From: Bacillota bacterium
Lineage (GTDB): Bacteria; Bacillota; Clostridia; Lachnospirales; Lachnospiraceae
DNA length: 64,000 nt
Direction: 5' to 3'
Assembly (NCBI GenBank): GCA_023435895.1
Contig: JAEZLH010000020.1
Location: 1-64,000, forward strand
Position 1 is the first letter of the stretch; each line of letters begins with the position of its first letter. The notes below the pieces were generated by a model that did no database searches, had not been told where the DNA came from, and saw only the letters and a program-made list of their open reading frames with translations. Below, one piece after another: positions 54,154-62,959 of the stretch. The translations under genes were made by a program, and so were the position numbers.

Positions 54154-55269
54154 ATGCAATATACATTACATCTAACTAACGATTGTAATCTTTCCTGTAA
54201 ATATTGTGGATTGAAGAAAAATCGAGATTATATGAGTAAAGAAACCGCATTTTCGGCGATTGATTTGGCGTTGTCCGAGCCAGATCCATCCGTTGGTATT
54301 GGTTTTTACGGAGGTGAACCACTTTTGTGCAAGGAGCTTATATCCGAAGTTACTGCGTATGTAAAACGTAAAAATACGAACAAGAAGGTTTTTTATAAAT
54401 TAATAACCAATGGATTACAATTAGATCAAGAATTTTTAACATTTGCAAACTCTGAACACATATTAATTTCACTTTCACTCGATGGAAATGAACTGATGCA
54501 CAATACCAACCGAACTGATAGAAACGGGAACGGAAGCTATCGTCGATTGCTCAATGTGATTCCTCTACTGCTTGCACAGAACCGGTATGCCGCAGCAATG
54601 GTAACCATTTCACCAAATACCGTCAAATATTATAGCGATGGCATTAAAAGTATTTTTACACTTGGATTTAGGACTATTATTTGTTCCCTTGATTACAGTG
54701 CGAACTGGGATGATATGACCTTGCAGGAATTAAGCAAACAATATAAAAAGCTTGCAGAGCTTTATTATAAAAAAACTGTATCGGAGGATAAATTTTTCTT
54801 CAGCCCCTTTGACAGTAAAATCGATAGTCACATTCGCAACAAAGAGTATTGTAAGGAGCGATGTAAGTTGGGTTTTGAACAGATCTCCATCTCCACTTCC
54901 GGTGATCTATATCCATGTGTGCAGTTTGTCGGTGACTGCAAATACCGAATCGGTCATGTTCACAACGGAATAGATGAAGCACGTCGAATGGAAATTTATA
55001 ATGCAAGTCAAACGAAACAAGATGAATGCGAGAGGTGTGCCATCCATCATAGGTGTATGAGTTCGTGTGCATGTATAAACAAATATTCTACCGGTGATAT
55101 CAATCAGCCATCACCGATTCTCTGCGCCAATGAGCAATTATTAATAAAATCCGCTGATAATTTGGCTGCCAAGCTATATAAGCATCGTAATGGAATGTTT
55201 CTTCATAAGCATTATAACGAGAATTATTCGTTGGTTTCGCTTATAGAAGATTCAAATATAAAGATATAG
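54154..55269 (+). CDS. Radical SAM/SPASM domain enzyme
   Basis: A 371-residue radical SAM enzyme. The [4Fe-4S]-AdoMet motif C11-x3-C15-x2-C18 (NDCNLSCKYCGLKK) is intact, with IGFYGGEPLL near residue 55 for SAM binding. The C-terminal SPASM region has a Cys-rich block (YCKERCKLGFEQISISTSG, DLYPCVQF, ECERCAIHHRCMSSCACINK) for two auxiliary clusters. This architecture is shared by sulfatase-maturating enzymes and RiPP maturases. The ATG at 54154 has GGGGGG 4 bases upstream. No sulfatase or small precursor is adjacent; the next gene is a lipoprotein, 33 bases downstream, its likely partner or substrate. Confidence 0.9.
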   Translation: MQYTLHLTNDCNLSCKYCGLKKNRDYMSKETAFSAIDLALSEPDPSVGIGFYGGEPLLCKELISEVTAYVKRKNTNKKVFYKLITNGLQLDQEFLTFANSEHILISLSLDGNELMHNTNRTDRNGNGSYRRLLNVIPLLLAQNRYAAAMVTISPNTVKYYSDGIKSIFTLGFRTIICSLDYSANWDDMTLQELSKQYKKLAELYYKKTVSEDKFFFSPFDSKIDSHIRNKEYCKERCKLGFEQISISTSGDLYPCVQFVGDCKYRIGHVHNGIDEARRMEIYNASQTKQDECERCAIHHRCMSSCACINKYSTGDINQPSPILCANEQLLIKSADNLAAKLYKHRNGMFLHKHYNENYSLVSLIEDSNIKI

Positions 55270-55302
55270 AAGATTTAAAATAAAGATAAGGAGTTGACAA
55301 GT

Positions 55303-56046
55303 ATGAAATTATCTCCAGTAAAAAATTACAAGGTTAATTATCCAGACATTTATCAGGTGGATGTGAATCGTCTACTACTTGCACATCGTCCAAACCGCTG
55401 GAAAGGCTCCGGAGTGGCAGCATTGCTGCTTTGTACGCTGTCTGCGTCACTCCTCACCGGCTGTAATTCACCGACACATCAAAGCTCTCCCAGAAAAATG
55501 AACATGGCTCCAATTTTTGATGGCACCGTTAAGGGCGTGAGCAATTTGCCTGTAGTATCAAAGCTTTCCTTTCACAAACAAAAAGCAGATATTGTTCTTC
55601 TTGGTAATTTTCCTGGACCTGGCAGCAGTATGCCTCTAACCGAAGATGCTGCTTTGACTATTATTGAAAATGAACTAAAAAGCAAAGGAATCACCAGCCA
55701 AATATCAGGCAAAATTGCAACCATTGAAAGTAATGGGGTAACTTTAAAGTGGTCGTTTGATTTAAATATTAATGGGGCAATAGAACCCATATATGCTGAA
55801 TTTATACCTTCTGCTGATACGGAAACGGAAAAAGAGCTCTCACAACGGCAAGCTTTAAAACTGTCTTCCACCCCGAAAGAAGCTGCAATAGAACTGCGTG
55901 ACAAGTTATGTCAAGTCGACGATGAAAGCACTGGTGTCATCTTCTATGCAGATATCAATGCATATATGGGTAGTGATTTAGAACAAAATTTGATGAATCA
56001 AGTGGATGAGTTCGTAACATGGCTAAAAACTGCTGGGTTAATATAA
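55303..56046 (+). CDS. Lipoprotein with long N-terminal region, partner of the radical SAM enzyme
   Basis: A 247-residue protein. Residues 1-36 (MKLSPVKNYKVNYPDIYQVD and on to HRPNRWKGSG) precede a hydrophobic stretch ALLLCTLSASLLTGC with a lipobox ending at Cys54. That N-region is much longer than in normal lipoprotein signals. The mature part has no motif I recognise. The ATG at 55303 has AAGGAG 9 bases upstream; a TTG at 55294 overlaps it. Close spacing with the radical SAM gene suggests co-transcription. It may be the modified substrate, with residues 1-36 as a recognition leader; this is inference. Confidence 0.7.
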   Translation: MKLSPVKNYKVNYPDIYQVDVNRLLLAHRPNRWKGSGVAALLLCTLSASLLTGCNSPTHQSSPRKMNMAPIFDGTVKGVSNLPVVSKLSFHKQKADIVLLGNFPGPGSSMPLTEDAALTIIENELKSKGITSQISGKIATIESNGVTLKWSFDLNINGAIEPIYAEFIPSADTETEKELSQRQALKLSSTPKEAAIELRDKLCQVDDESTGVIFYADINAYMGSDLEQNLMNQVDEFVTWLKTAGLI

Positions 56047-56163
56047 TGTTAAATTTTCTAATACAGAAATAAACTATTATTTTAAATTCACCGGGTCTGT
56101 TTATAGTTTCGTGTAAACTCATTTTACAGCATATCTTATTTGGAGCTTAATTATAATACACAA

Positions 56164-56220
56164 AAACCCATGAAATGCAGTCAGGCAAGGGTTCCAGCCT
56201 TTACCGCATTTCATGGGTTT
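56164..56220. terminator. bidirectional terminator between the lipoprotein and anti-sigma genes
   Basis: A 15-bp perfect stem AAACCCATGAAATGC/GCATTTCATGGGTTT with a large, itself paired loop (AGGC/GCCT). The minus-strand flank is TTTTTG, so it mainly ends the anti-sigma operon, and probably the plus-strand lipoprotein transcript too. Confidence 0.82.
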
Positions 56221-56277
56221 ATTAAAATAATTAAGGCTCCAAAATATCTAAAACACAGAATTTTAAACGGTCGCAAT

Positions 56278-57414
56278 TCACCAAATAACTATGTTAACAA
56301 CGCTTAACTCTTTAATTAGAGAAGAATCCTTTAACTTTAAAATTTCTTTGGTATCTGCTGAAAGATACATACCAATATATTCGACGCCATTATTCTCAAC
56401 CTGTTTAATCATATTATCCATATTCATATTTTCAAAGGAACGATTGTACATTACCTGTAGAAGCTTTTTATTGTTCTTAATCAGTCTCAGGTTGCCAATC
56501 AAAGACTCCTTATGTGCTTGATTATCCATATTATCATAATCAATTTGCTTCATTCTATTCTTACTCTGTTCATTGTTCTTTAGATCATATGGATAAACCG
56601 TAGCACATTGATAAAATGAGGGATTTGCGATAAAAAACTTTGAATCGCAAATCGCAATTGGTGTAATATCGAAAGATTCATTATCTTCGTTATCGAAAGC
56701 ATTGATAAAATTCTCCTTTATACCCTGTGGAGTTAAAGCTTTATTAAATCCAATCCATACTTTTGCCTTTGTACCTTGAGGCGCATTCTCCAAAATTCTA
56801 AAACCTGGTTCAGCGCTTACGTCAGAATCATAAGGATAAATAAAATTATCAAATATTAATAAAGACACTCCCTCTGTTGAAGTTTTTACGGGTTTACCAA
56901 AACTAAATTTAACGCTTACTTCTTTTTTTTCAATATTCGTGTTTCCAACCGTATTATCAAGGTAAATACTTTCTTTCTGCTGTGCAAAACCTAGTGTACT
57001 CGAGCCACTACCATTGCATTTATATTCCGGTTGTAACATCCGTGAAAATTGAGACATTATTTCTCTGTTAACGAGCTGTTCCTTATAATCCAGCCCAAAC
57101 CACGAGGTAATACTCTTAGATAATGTAAAATATCCAAAAAGAAAAATCCAAAATACAACAACCACTGTAAGTGCTGTTGTAATGACAATTCTTAAATTTA
57201 CTCTTCTCTTTAATTTTCTTGAAGTTCTACCTTCATCGTTCTTGCTTGTGGGTATTTGCTGCTTCAGTTCTTCAAAAAACTCCTTTTCGTCGTTATTAAG
57301 ATACTCGGATATGGCTATGAACTTATCCATTTCAGCCTCTATCTTTGCGATCTCCTCCTGATTTAGTTTACCCTCTTTATATCGTTGCAGTTTTTCCTTA
57401 AATTCATTACTCAT
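56278..57414 (-). CDS. Anti-sigma factor with sigma-regulator domains
   Basis: A 378-residue type II membrane protein. A cytoplasmic N-terminus (to residue 75) is followed by one membrane segment (about 76-100, IVITTALTVVVVFWIFLFGYF). A large extracytoplasmic domain resembles YhdL-type sigma-regulator C-terminal domains (TKAKVWIGFNKALTPQGIKENF, GMYLSADTKEILKL). It overlaps the ECF sigma gene by 8 bases, so it most likely sequesters that sigma factor. GGAGGAAGG precedes the ATG. Confidence 0.85.
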   Translation of the reverse strand: MSNEFKEKLQRYKEGKLNQEEIAKIEAEMDKFIAISEYLNNDEKEFFEELKQQIPTSKNDEGRTSRKLKRRVNLRIVITTALTVVVVFWIFLFGYFTLSKSITSWFGLDYKEQLVNREIMSQFSRMLQPEYKCNGSGSSTLGFAQQKESIYLDNTVGNTNIEKKEVSVKFSFGKPVKTSTEGVSLLIFDNFIYPYDSDVSAEPGFRILENAPQGTKAKVWIGFNKALTPQGIKENFINAFDNEDNESFDITPIAICDSKFFIANPSFYQCATVYPYDLKNNEQSKNRMKQIDYDNMDNQAHKESLIGNLRLIKNNKKLLQVMYNRSFENMNMDNMIKQVENNGVEYIGMYLSADTKEILKLKDSSLIKELSVVNIVIW

Positions 57415-57898
57415 AATCCTTCCTCCTTAAGATTCTTAGAGTTTTTCTAGCTCTATAAATCAAATTTGTCACTGCTGAGATACTAATCCCTAAAATCTCT
57501 CCTGCCTGTTGGTAGGAAAGTTCATTAACCAAGCAAAGCAATACTACCTGACGCTGATTCTCTGGAAGTTTCACGATTAAATCAAAAGCTGATCTTATAC
57601 TTTCCTTACGAATTATTTCATCTGTAAAGTCTTGCACCTTTATTTGATTCATCCAACTATCCTCTTGCAAATGCAATCTTCTATTTTTCTTAATATAATC
57701 AACATAGAGGTTATGGGCAACGGTCAGTAGCCAGGATTTGATGCTTTCATTAGGGAATTGAAGAATACACAAGGCTCTAACGAAGGCTTCCTGCGTCAAA
57801 TCCTCTGCTGTCTGATGATTATATATAAGACCATAGAGATATCTATAAACATAAGAGTAGTTCTCTTTATAGATTTTTATAAATAGGTCATCCTTCAA
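57407..57898 (-). CDS. ECF-type RNA polymerase sigma factor
   Basis: A 163-residue sigma70 group IV factor with region 2 (YSYVYRYLYGLIYNHQTAEDLTQEAFVRAL) and region 4 (LPENQRQVVLLCLVNELSYQQAGEILGISISAVTNLIYRARKTL). TTG start with GGAGGTG 5 bases upstream. Paired by overlap with its anti-sigma gene, as for SigM-like pairs controlling envelope stress. The target regulon is unknown. No clear autoregulatory -35/-10 was found upstream. Confidence 0.92.
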   Translation of the reverse strand: MKDDLFIKIYKENYSYVYRYLYGLIYNHQTAEDLTQEAFVRALCILQFPNESIKSWLLTVAHNLYVDYIKKNRRLHLQEDSWMNQIKVQDFTDEIIRKESIRSAFDLIVKLPENQRQVVLLCLVNELSYQQAGEILGISISAVTNLIYRARKTLRILRRKDYE

Positions 57899-58029
57899 AG
57901 CATCACCTCCATCTCTCTCTTTTCGTAGTGTTACTATATATACGATTAAGCTGTATAAATATCGCGCGACTCTATAAAGAATTTTTACATAAAATCGGAA
58001 CTAGATACGAATAGCATAAGGAAGGTGGA
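57899..58029. other. upstream region of the ECF sigma gene
   Basis: AT-rich; contains the expected promoter area but no consensus ECF motif that I can name. With the IS110 remnant and terminator it accounts for the 600-base gap. Confidence 0.35.
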
Positions 58030-58374
58030 ATGGAGATTATTAAGATAAGTATAGGTATCGATGAATCTAAAGGTGAACGTACTGTATGTATATTAAAACC
58101 ATATGAAGAAGTCGTTAAAAGGCCTTAATTATCGATCATACGAAAGAAAGTATTAATGTACTTGCATGTTTTATTCATAATCCGGAGGGAGAAGCGAATT
58201 TCTATTGATACAATTGGCATTTACCATATTCCCGTTTATAAAGTATCTTTTAGTAATGAGTTTACAGCAACAACCATTTATAAGTATTTTAACTTAACAA
58301 TTCGATCAGGAAAAACTGATCGATTAGATGCAGATGGTCTTGATAATTGGTTCTTAACTTTCCTTAACTCATGA
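58030..58374 (+). pseudogene. IS110-family transposase remnant, N-terminal part, frameshifted
   Basis: Three successive frames together give the N-terminus of an IS110 DEDD transposase. Frame 1 (58030-58128) reads IGIDESKGERTVCILKPYEE, frame 2 (to 58208) IDHTKESINVLACFIHNPEG, and frame 3 (to 58374) GIYHIPVYKV and IRSGKTDRLDADGLDNWF. Each frame ends in a stop. The rest of the gene, including the serine-containing C-terminal half, is missing. A dead insertion fragment, evidence of past transposition at this accessory locus. Confidence 0.82.
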
Positions 58375-58417
58375 CTTTCATTAGATAAGCGCTTACTGAC
58401 AAAGCGCCAAAAAAGAT

Positions 58418-58450
58418 CCGCTTGCTGAAAAGTAAACTTATCGCAAGCGG
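58418..58450 (-). terminator. terminator of the ABC exporter operon
   Basis: Stem CCGCTTGC/GCAAGCGG with a 17-base loop. On the minus strand ATCTTTTTT follows. It lies 46 bases after the permease stop. Confidence 0.82.
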
Positions 58451-58495
58451 CTTTATTTTATAGAACTGCACCAAAAAACATAATAGATAGATAAA

Positions 58496-61036
58496 TTAAT
58501 TAATTTCGTCACGGATTGATTCTATAATATTTAGTTTCAAAACATTTTTCATTGAATAAGCGAAGGTTATTACCAACGCAATAAATACCGAAATAACAGT
58601 AATCAGAATAATGTTTAACGGTAGTACAAACTTAATAGTGTAATTAGTTGATAAGCTCAAATAAATCAAATATGACAGCAAGGTCGATATTGCCAGCCCC
58701 ACAATCGCAGATATGCCGCAATATAACGAACACTCTAGTATCATCATTTTACGAAAATTACGTTTTCCCATACCAATTGATCTCAGAATTGAAAATTCCC
58801 TTTTTCGGATAAATATACTTGTGGCTATAGTATTAAAAACATTAAGTAAAGTTATTATAAATATTAATATTGAAAATATCTTTGTAAAAATATTCTCAGC
58901 AGCAATCGTATTTCGCTGCGTATCATACCCTTGCGCAAAATCAGTGATACTAATATTTTGATTATTCGTATCTATAGATTTGGACATTTCTTCAAAAACT
59001 CCCTTATGGTCAGATGCCACAAATACCATTTGCACAAAATCAAATTCTTTATTAGTGTAATATTTTAACATACTGTATGGAATTATGCCATATATCCCAT
59101 CAATATCAGTGTAATTCTTAAGTTCTATTGGCATGTCCAACAATGACATCATTTTTAAATTAAGTATTCCTTTTTTATTAGAATTTGAGTTATTGTTGAC
59201 AAAATTTAAACTAATCTGATTATTGTTAAAAATATTAACCTTTTCTACTTTATCTTTACCATCCTCATTTTTCTTTAACGTATGAATATCTGCAAATGTA
59301 ACTAATGATAATTCAGAAGGATTGTAAAAGGCATTAAAAGAAACTTTGTTGTTTGATAACCACTTATTAAACCGATTGTCATCAATTACAACCAAGTTTA
59401 AATTTACGTTTTGGAGTTGATCCTTTCCATAATAATTCATGGCCGAATCGGTTAAACCAATTTTATCGATATTTACCGTTATTTCATCGTTTAACTCTGC
59501 GAACCATGCACCTTCCTTAATCCCTTTTATTCTCGAAAATATATCAAAATAACTTAAAACTTTATCAAAAGGCATTCCATTGACAGAACATCCAATATCA
59601 TAATTACATAATGAAATATCTTCTTTCAGGCAATCAGATGCATATAAACAAAAAGAACTGGATGTAATCATAAGAACAATACTTAATACTATAGATATAA
59701 TAGTATAATGATACTTATTTTTAAACCTCTTGTAATTGTTTCGTACAAGTTCTGCTTCTGAACTTGTAATTATTTTGCTTTCTTTATATTTATCTCTTTT
59801 AATAAATGATGAATTACTTTGTCGTATAGCATCAATAGCACTCATTTTTGAAGCTTTAAATGCTGGATAAAGAGCTGATATCATTACATTTATAAGACTT
59901 AAGCAAGAAATAATAATTATTAACTTCTGGTTGATGATCAATTTAAAAACCATTTCTGCATACATCATATCCGCAATAATCTTAGCAATAGTGTGAAACG
60001 AAAAGTATATGCTTATTATTCCTATAATAACTCCAATTGGAATTGATATAATTGACAAAATAAATGCTTCGCAGAAAACCAACAACTTCATTTGTCCTTT
60101 TGTCATTCCTAATGACATTAATAGTCCATATGATTTAATTCTTTCACTTAATGATATTAAGAATGAATTACATATTAAAAGTACAGATGCTCCAACGATT
60201 ACCAAAATTAGAATTGTTGCCAAGGTAACTAACATTCCCTTTATACTTTCGCCCTCTGATACACCTAACACACTAAGTAAATCCGAATTAAAATACACAT
60301 TTTCTTCAGCTATAATGCTATTAGCATACTTATATACATCGCTTGGGTTAGCGAGATTAATATACAAATTACGATTCAAGAAATCTTTGGAATCATCATA
60401 TGTCAACAAAGTATATCCTGGTGAAAAAGTAAATTCTAACGAATTAATCGTATCACATATCCCAGTTATCTTAAAATTAGCAGGGGTTTTTTCAACTATT
60501 TCCTCATCCAAACCTAAATATGACGATAATTGGCTTAATTCTTCTCCACTATTTGACTGCCGTTTACCTAATTCGAACCTAATCGAATCACCAATCTCAA
60601 TATTTAAACCAGTCGATTGAACAAAATTTTTAGTAATTAATATTTCAGAATTATTTTCAGGAAATCTGCCTTCCATTAAATTTACTGGGATAATTTCAAA
60701 AAAATCTGCAGAAACAGACGTTAAATTTATGTATGGTTTAAATTTATTAGTACCTTCAATTTTAGCATAACCTCTATTTTCAACACCACCATATTGCTTT
60801 ATTCCTTGCTTGTCTATTAATTTTTTTAACTGATTTGAATTAGCTTTCAATACTGCCATATGCCAATTACCATTTTTTTGAATAGTGGTTTCTTTAAGAG
60901 AGAACAATAAACATGTGACAAGTAATACAACAGATGTTGTCAAGACAGTAGACAAAACAATCCCTAACACTGTAGAAAAAGTTCTTGGTTTGTTCTTTTT
61001 TAGTGAACGCACGGATAATTTAATTAATGTTTTCAT
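58496..61036 (-). CDS. FtsX-like/MacB-type ABC transporter permease
   Basis: An 846-residue permease with two FtsX modules. Membrane segments sit near residue 20-45, then a large extracytoplasmic domain, a cluster near 265-400, a second anchor near 440, and a final cluster near 710-835. The FtsX signature in GLLMSLGMTKGQMKLLVFCEA and ILRSIGMGKRNFRKMMILE is seen in both halves. Its start overlaps the ATPase stop by ATGA. The FtsX/MacB class exports peptides or lipoproteins, senses antimicrobials, or controls wall hydrolases. Neighbouring matrixins hint at a link to an exported peptide. Confidence 0.9.
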   Translation of the reverse strand: MKTLIKLSVRSLKKNKPRTFSTVLGIVLSTVLTTSVVLLVTCLLFSLKETTIQKNGNWHMAVLKANSNQLKKLIDKQGIKQYGGVENRGYAKIEGTNKFKPYINLTSVSADFFEIIPVNLMEGRFPENNSEILITKNFVQSTGLNIEIGDSIRFELGKRQSNSGEELSQLSSYLGLDEEIVEKTPANFKITGICDTINSLEFTFSPGYTLLTYDDSKDFLNRNLYINLANPSDVYKYANSIIAEENVYFNSDLLSVLGVSEGESIKGMLVTLATILILVIVGASVLLICNSFLISLSERIKSYGLLMSLGMTKGQMKLLVFCEAFILSIISIPIGVIIGIISIYFSFHTIAKIIADMMYAEMVFKLIINQKLIIIISCLSLINVMISALYPAFKASKMSAIDAIRQSNSSFIKRDKYKESKIITSSEAELVRNNYKRFKNKYHYTIISIVLSIVLMITSSSFCLYASDCLKEDISLCNYDIGCSVNGMPFDKVLSYFDIFSRIKGIKEGAWFAELNDEITVNIDKIGLTDSAMNYYGKDQLQNVNLNLVVIDDNRFNKWLSNNKVSFNAFYNPSELSLVTFADIHTLKKNEDGKDKVEKVNIFNNNQISLNFVNNNSNSNKKGILNLKMMSLLDMPIELKNYTDIDGIYGIIPYSMLKYYTNKEFDFVQMVFVASDHKGVFEEMSKSIDTNNQNISITDFAQGYDTQRNTIAAENIFTKIFSILIFIITLLNVFNTIATSIFIRKREFSILRSIGMGKRNFRKMMILECSLYCGISAIVGLAISTLLSYLIYLSLSTNYTIKFVLPLNIILITVISVFIALVITFAYSMKNVLKLNIIESIRDEIN

Positions 61037-61713
61037 ACAACCGGCTTATCTCCTATGATTTTCCCATCACTTATTGTGATTATTCTCTTCGCTTGCATCG
61101 CAATATGCTCATCATGAGTAATTAATATAATCGTTTGACCATACTCTTCATTCAACAATTTGAAATAATCAATGATTTCGCCACTATTCTTCGAATCCAA
61201 ATTACCAGTAGGCTCATCTGCTAATATAATTGAAGGATTCATTAACAATGCTCTTGCTATTGCTGTCCTTTGCTGTTGTCCCCCTGAAAGCTGATTCGGG
61301 AAATGTTTTCTCCGTTCTGCTAATCCAAGCAGTTGTAACATGAATTCAAGTTCTTTTTTATCAACCTTTTTATTATCGAGCTTAATAGGCAATACAATGT
61401 TTTCTTCTACATTCAAAATCGGTACTAAATTATAAAACTGATAAATCAGACCAATTTTCTGCCTCCTTAATTCAACCAGCTTTTCCTCTTTCAAAGAAAA
61501 AAGATTGACATCGTCTATTAAGACATTTCCGCTATCAGGTTTGTCTATTCCGCCAATAAGATGTATCAAAGTTGATTTTCCCGAACCCGATTGTCCAACT
61601 ATGGCTACAAACTCACCCCTTTGGACATTAAAAGATATGTTTTCTAATGCAATTACGGTATTCCCTTCCATGCCATACGTTTTGGTAAGATTATGTATCT
61701 CTAAAATGGACAT
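61033..61713 (-). CDS. ABC transporter ATPase (MacB/LolD class)
   Basis: A 226-residue ATPase with Walker A GQSGSGKSTLIHLIGG, Q-loop IYQFYNLVPILNVEEN, signature LSGGQQQRTAIARAL, Walker B IILADEPTGNLDSKNS and switch ITHDEHIA. This is the FtsE/LolD/MacB signature, not an importer. Partner of the FtsX-like permease by overlap. GGAG lies about 7 bases before the ATG. Confidence 0.94.
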   Translation of the reverse strand: MSILEIHNLTKTYGMEGNTVIALENISFNVQRGEFVAIVGQSGSGKSTLIHLIGGIDKPDSGNVLIDDVNLFSLKEEKLVELRRQKIGLIYQFYNLVPILNVEENIVLPIKLDNKKVDKKELEFMLQLLGLAERRKHFPNQLSGGQQQRTAIARALLMNPSIILADEPTGNLDSKNSGEIIDYFKLLNEEYGQTIILITHDEHIAMQAKRIITISDGKIIGDKPVV

Positions 61714-61732
61714 ATACAGACTCCTCTATCTA

Positions 61733-62365
61733 TTACTTATTTTTAATGTCATATTTTGAAATAAACCTTTTTCTATCCGAAACAACTTCATTCTTATGTG
61801 CCTTTAAAATTTGAGAATACTTCTCATCGTTTGTGAAATCTTCTCCTCTTTTAATTTCTATACTAGAGTTTTCACCAGTACACAATATCCCACCGTCAGG
61901 TTGTCCATACACCAAAAAAATATAGTATTTACCAATTCGTGGTAATGTATCATTTTCATATACAACGAACGAAGTCCCCCTTTTATTAATACCACCTGAT
62001 TTACTCAAAGAAATTGTGGATTCTTTGGTCAATTCCCCTTTAATATTGTCCTTTACGTCAATAGCATAAACGGTCTCTATAGATTCTGAATTCTCAGGAT
62101 CATATTTTGTATCAATATAATCCTTTACGTAGCCAACAAACACGTAATCAGCACTTCCTACAACTTCTCTATAGGATGTTGTATCAATTGCATATTCACC
62201 ATGAATTGTAGTTGTAGGCAATTTATCTGTTCCTAGAAGTTCTACAATTTCACTTTTTTCAAGTCTACCATCATTCATTCCATGGAATATTATATATACA
62301 AAAAATGAAATTGATAGTAAAATAACCGCTAAAATGGGAATGAAAATTTTCAATGATTTCTTCAT
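61733..62365 (-). CDS. Membrane-anchored extracytoplasmic protein, unknown function
   Basis: A 210-residue protein with one N-terminal membrane segment (about residues 7-30) and a beta-rich outer domain (EVVGSADYVFVGYVKDYIDT, YAIDVKDNIKGELTKES, GKYYIFLVYGQPDGG). No enzyme motif. AGGTAGG precedes the ATG. It lies 20 bases before the ABC ATPase on the same strand, so it is probably co-transcribed and may assist that exporter. I do not recognise a named family. Confidence 0.72.
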   Translation of the reverse strand: MKKSLKIFIPILAVILLSISFFVYIIFHGMNDGRLEKSEIVELLGTDKLPTTTIHGEYAIDTTSYREVVGSADYVFVGYVKDYIDTKYDPENSESIETVYAIDVKDNIKGELTKESTISLSKSGGINKRGTSFVVYENDTLPRIGKYYIFLVYGQPDGGILCTGENSSIEIKRGEDFTNDEKYSQILKAHKNEVVSDRKRFISKYDIKNK

Positions 62366-62392
62366 TTTTTACCTACCTTTTATTTTATTAAA

Positions 62393-62420
62393 AATCAAGC
62401 CATTATAAAATGGCTTGATT
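62393..62420 (-). terminator. terminator or attenuator between matrixin and ABC genes
   Basis: A perfect 12-bp stem AATCAAGCCATT/AATGGCTTGATT with a 4-base loop, followed on the minus strand by TTTAATAAAATAAA. It lies between the matrixin stop and the next gene start, so it ends or attenuates the matrixin transcript. Confidence 0.72.
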
Positions 62421-62432
62421 ACAAAATTATAC

Positions 62433-62942
62433 TTAATAATTCTTATAAGCTGCGTCGTATCCATTTTTATCATCAATATCTAAAGTCGTTTGGCTATACT
62501 GACCTTGTCTCATAATGCTTCTTGGATTTACTGTATTATGACCTAGTCCTAAACAATGTCCTAACTCATGAGTAAGTGTTTTTTGAACTTCCTCACTTGA
62601 AAAAGAGTCTAGGTTATATGTATTGAGTTCCATTCTTCCCGCTTGGTAAGTTGAAGCGATAGTATCGTTTGCCTTATATATATCTTTTAAATATACATCT
62701 TCAATTACCGTAAGTGAATCTGCTCTAATAACGCCTGGTTTATATGAATTCCATGTTTTAATTGCAGCATACCACTCTTTCATGTATGAACAATTTCCAT
62801 CCCAATCGCAATGTTTGCCACTATCAACCAAATCCCAACTATTTAATGTATATGCATAAGTTGGCACCGGTCGTATCCCAACCTCCAAGAAAAGTACTAT
62901 AGAGGTGATTAGTATTACAATTTTTTTAATATAACTCTTCAT
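62433..62942 (-). CDS. Secreted matrixin-like metalloprotease
   Basis: A 169-residue exported zincin. A signal peptide covers residues 1-30 (cleavage near PTYAYT). The zinc motif is HELGHCLGLGH with H125, E126, H129 and H135, and SIMRQG supplies a Met-turn at 144. Matrixin-family proteases of this small size have no prodomain here. Cys45 and Cys51 may form a disulfide. GGAGGAG precedes the ATG. Its neighbour is a paralogue with a lost active site, and a peptide exporter lies downstream. Substrate unknown. Confidence 0.88.
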   Translation of the reverse strand: MKSYIKKIVILITSIVLFLEVGIRPVPTYAYTLNSWDLVDSGKHCDWDGNCSYMKEWYAAIKTWNSYKPGVIRADSLTVIEDVYLKDIYKANDTIASTYQAGRMELNTYNLDSFSSEEVQKTLTHELGHCLGLGHNTVNPRSIMRQGQYSQTTLDIDDKNGYDAAYKNY

Positions 62943-62959
62943 TTTACTCCTCCAAAATA

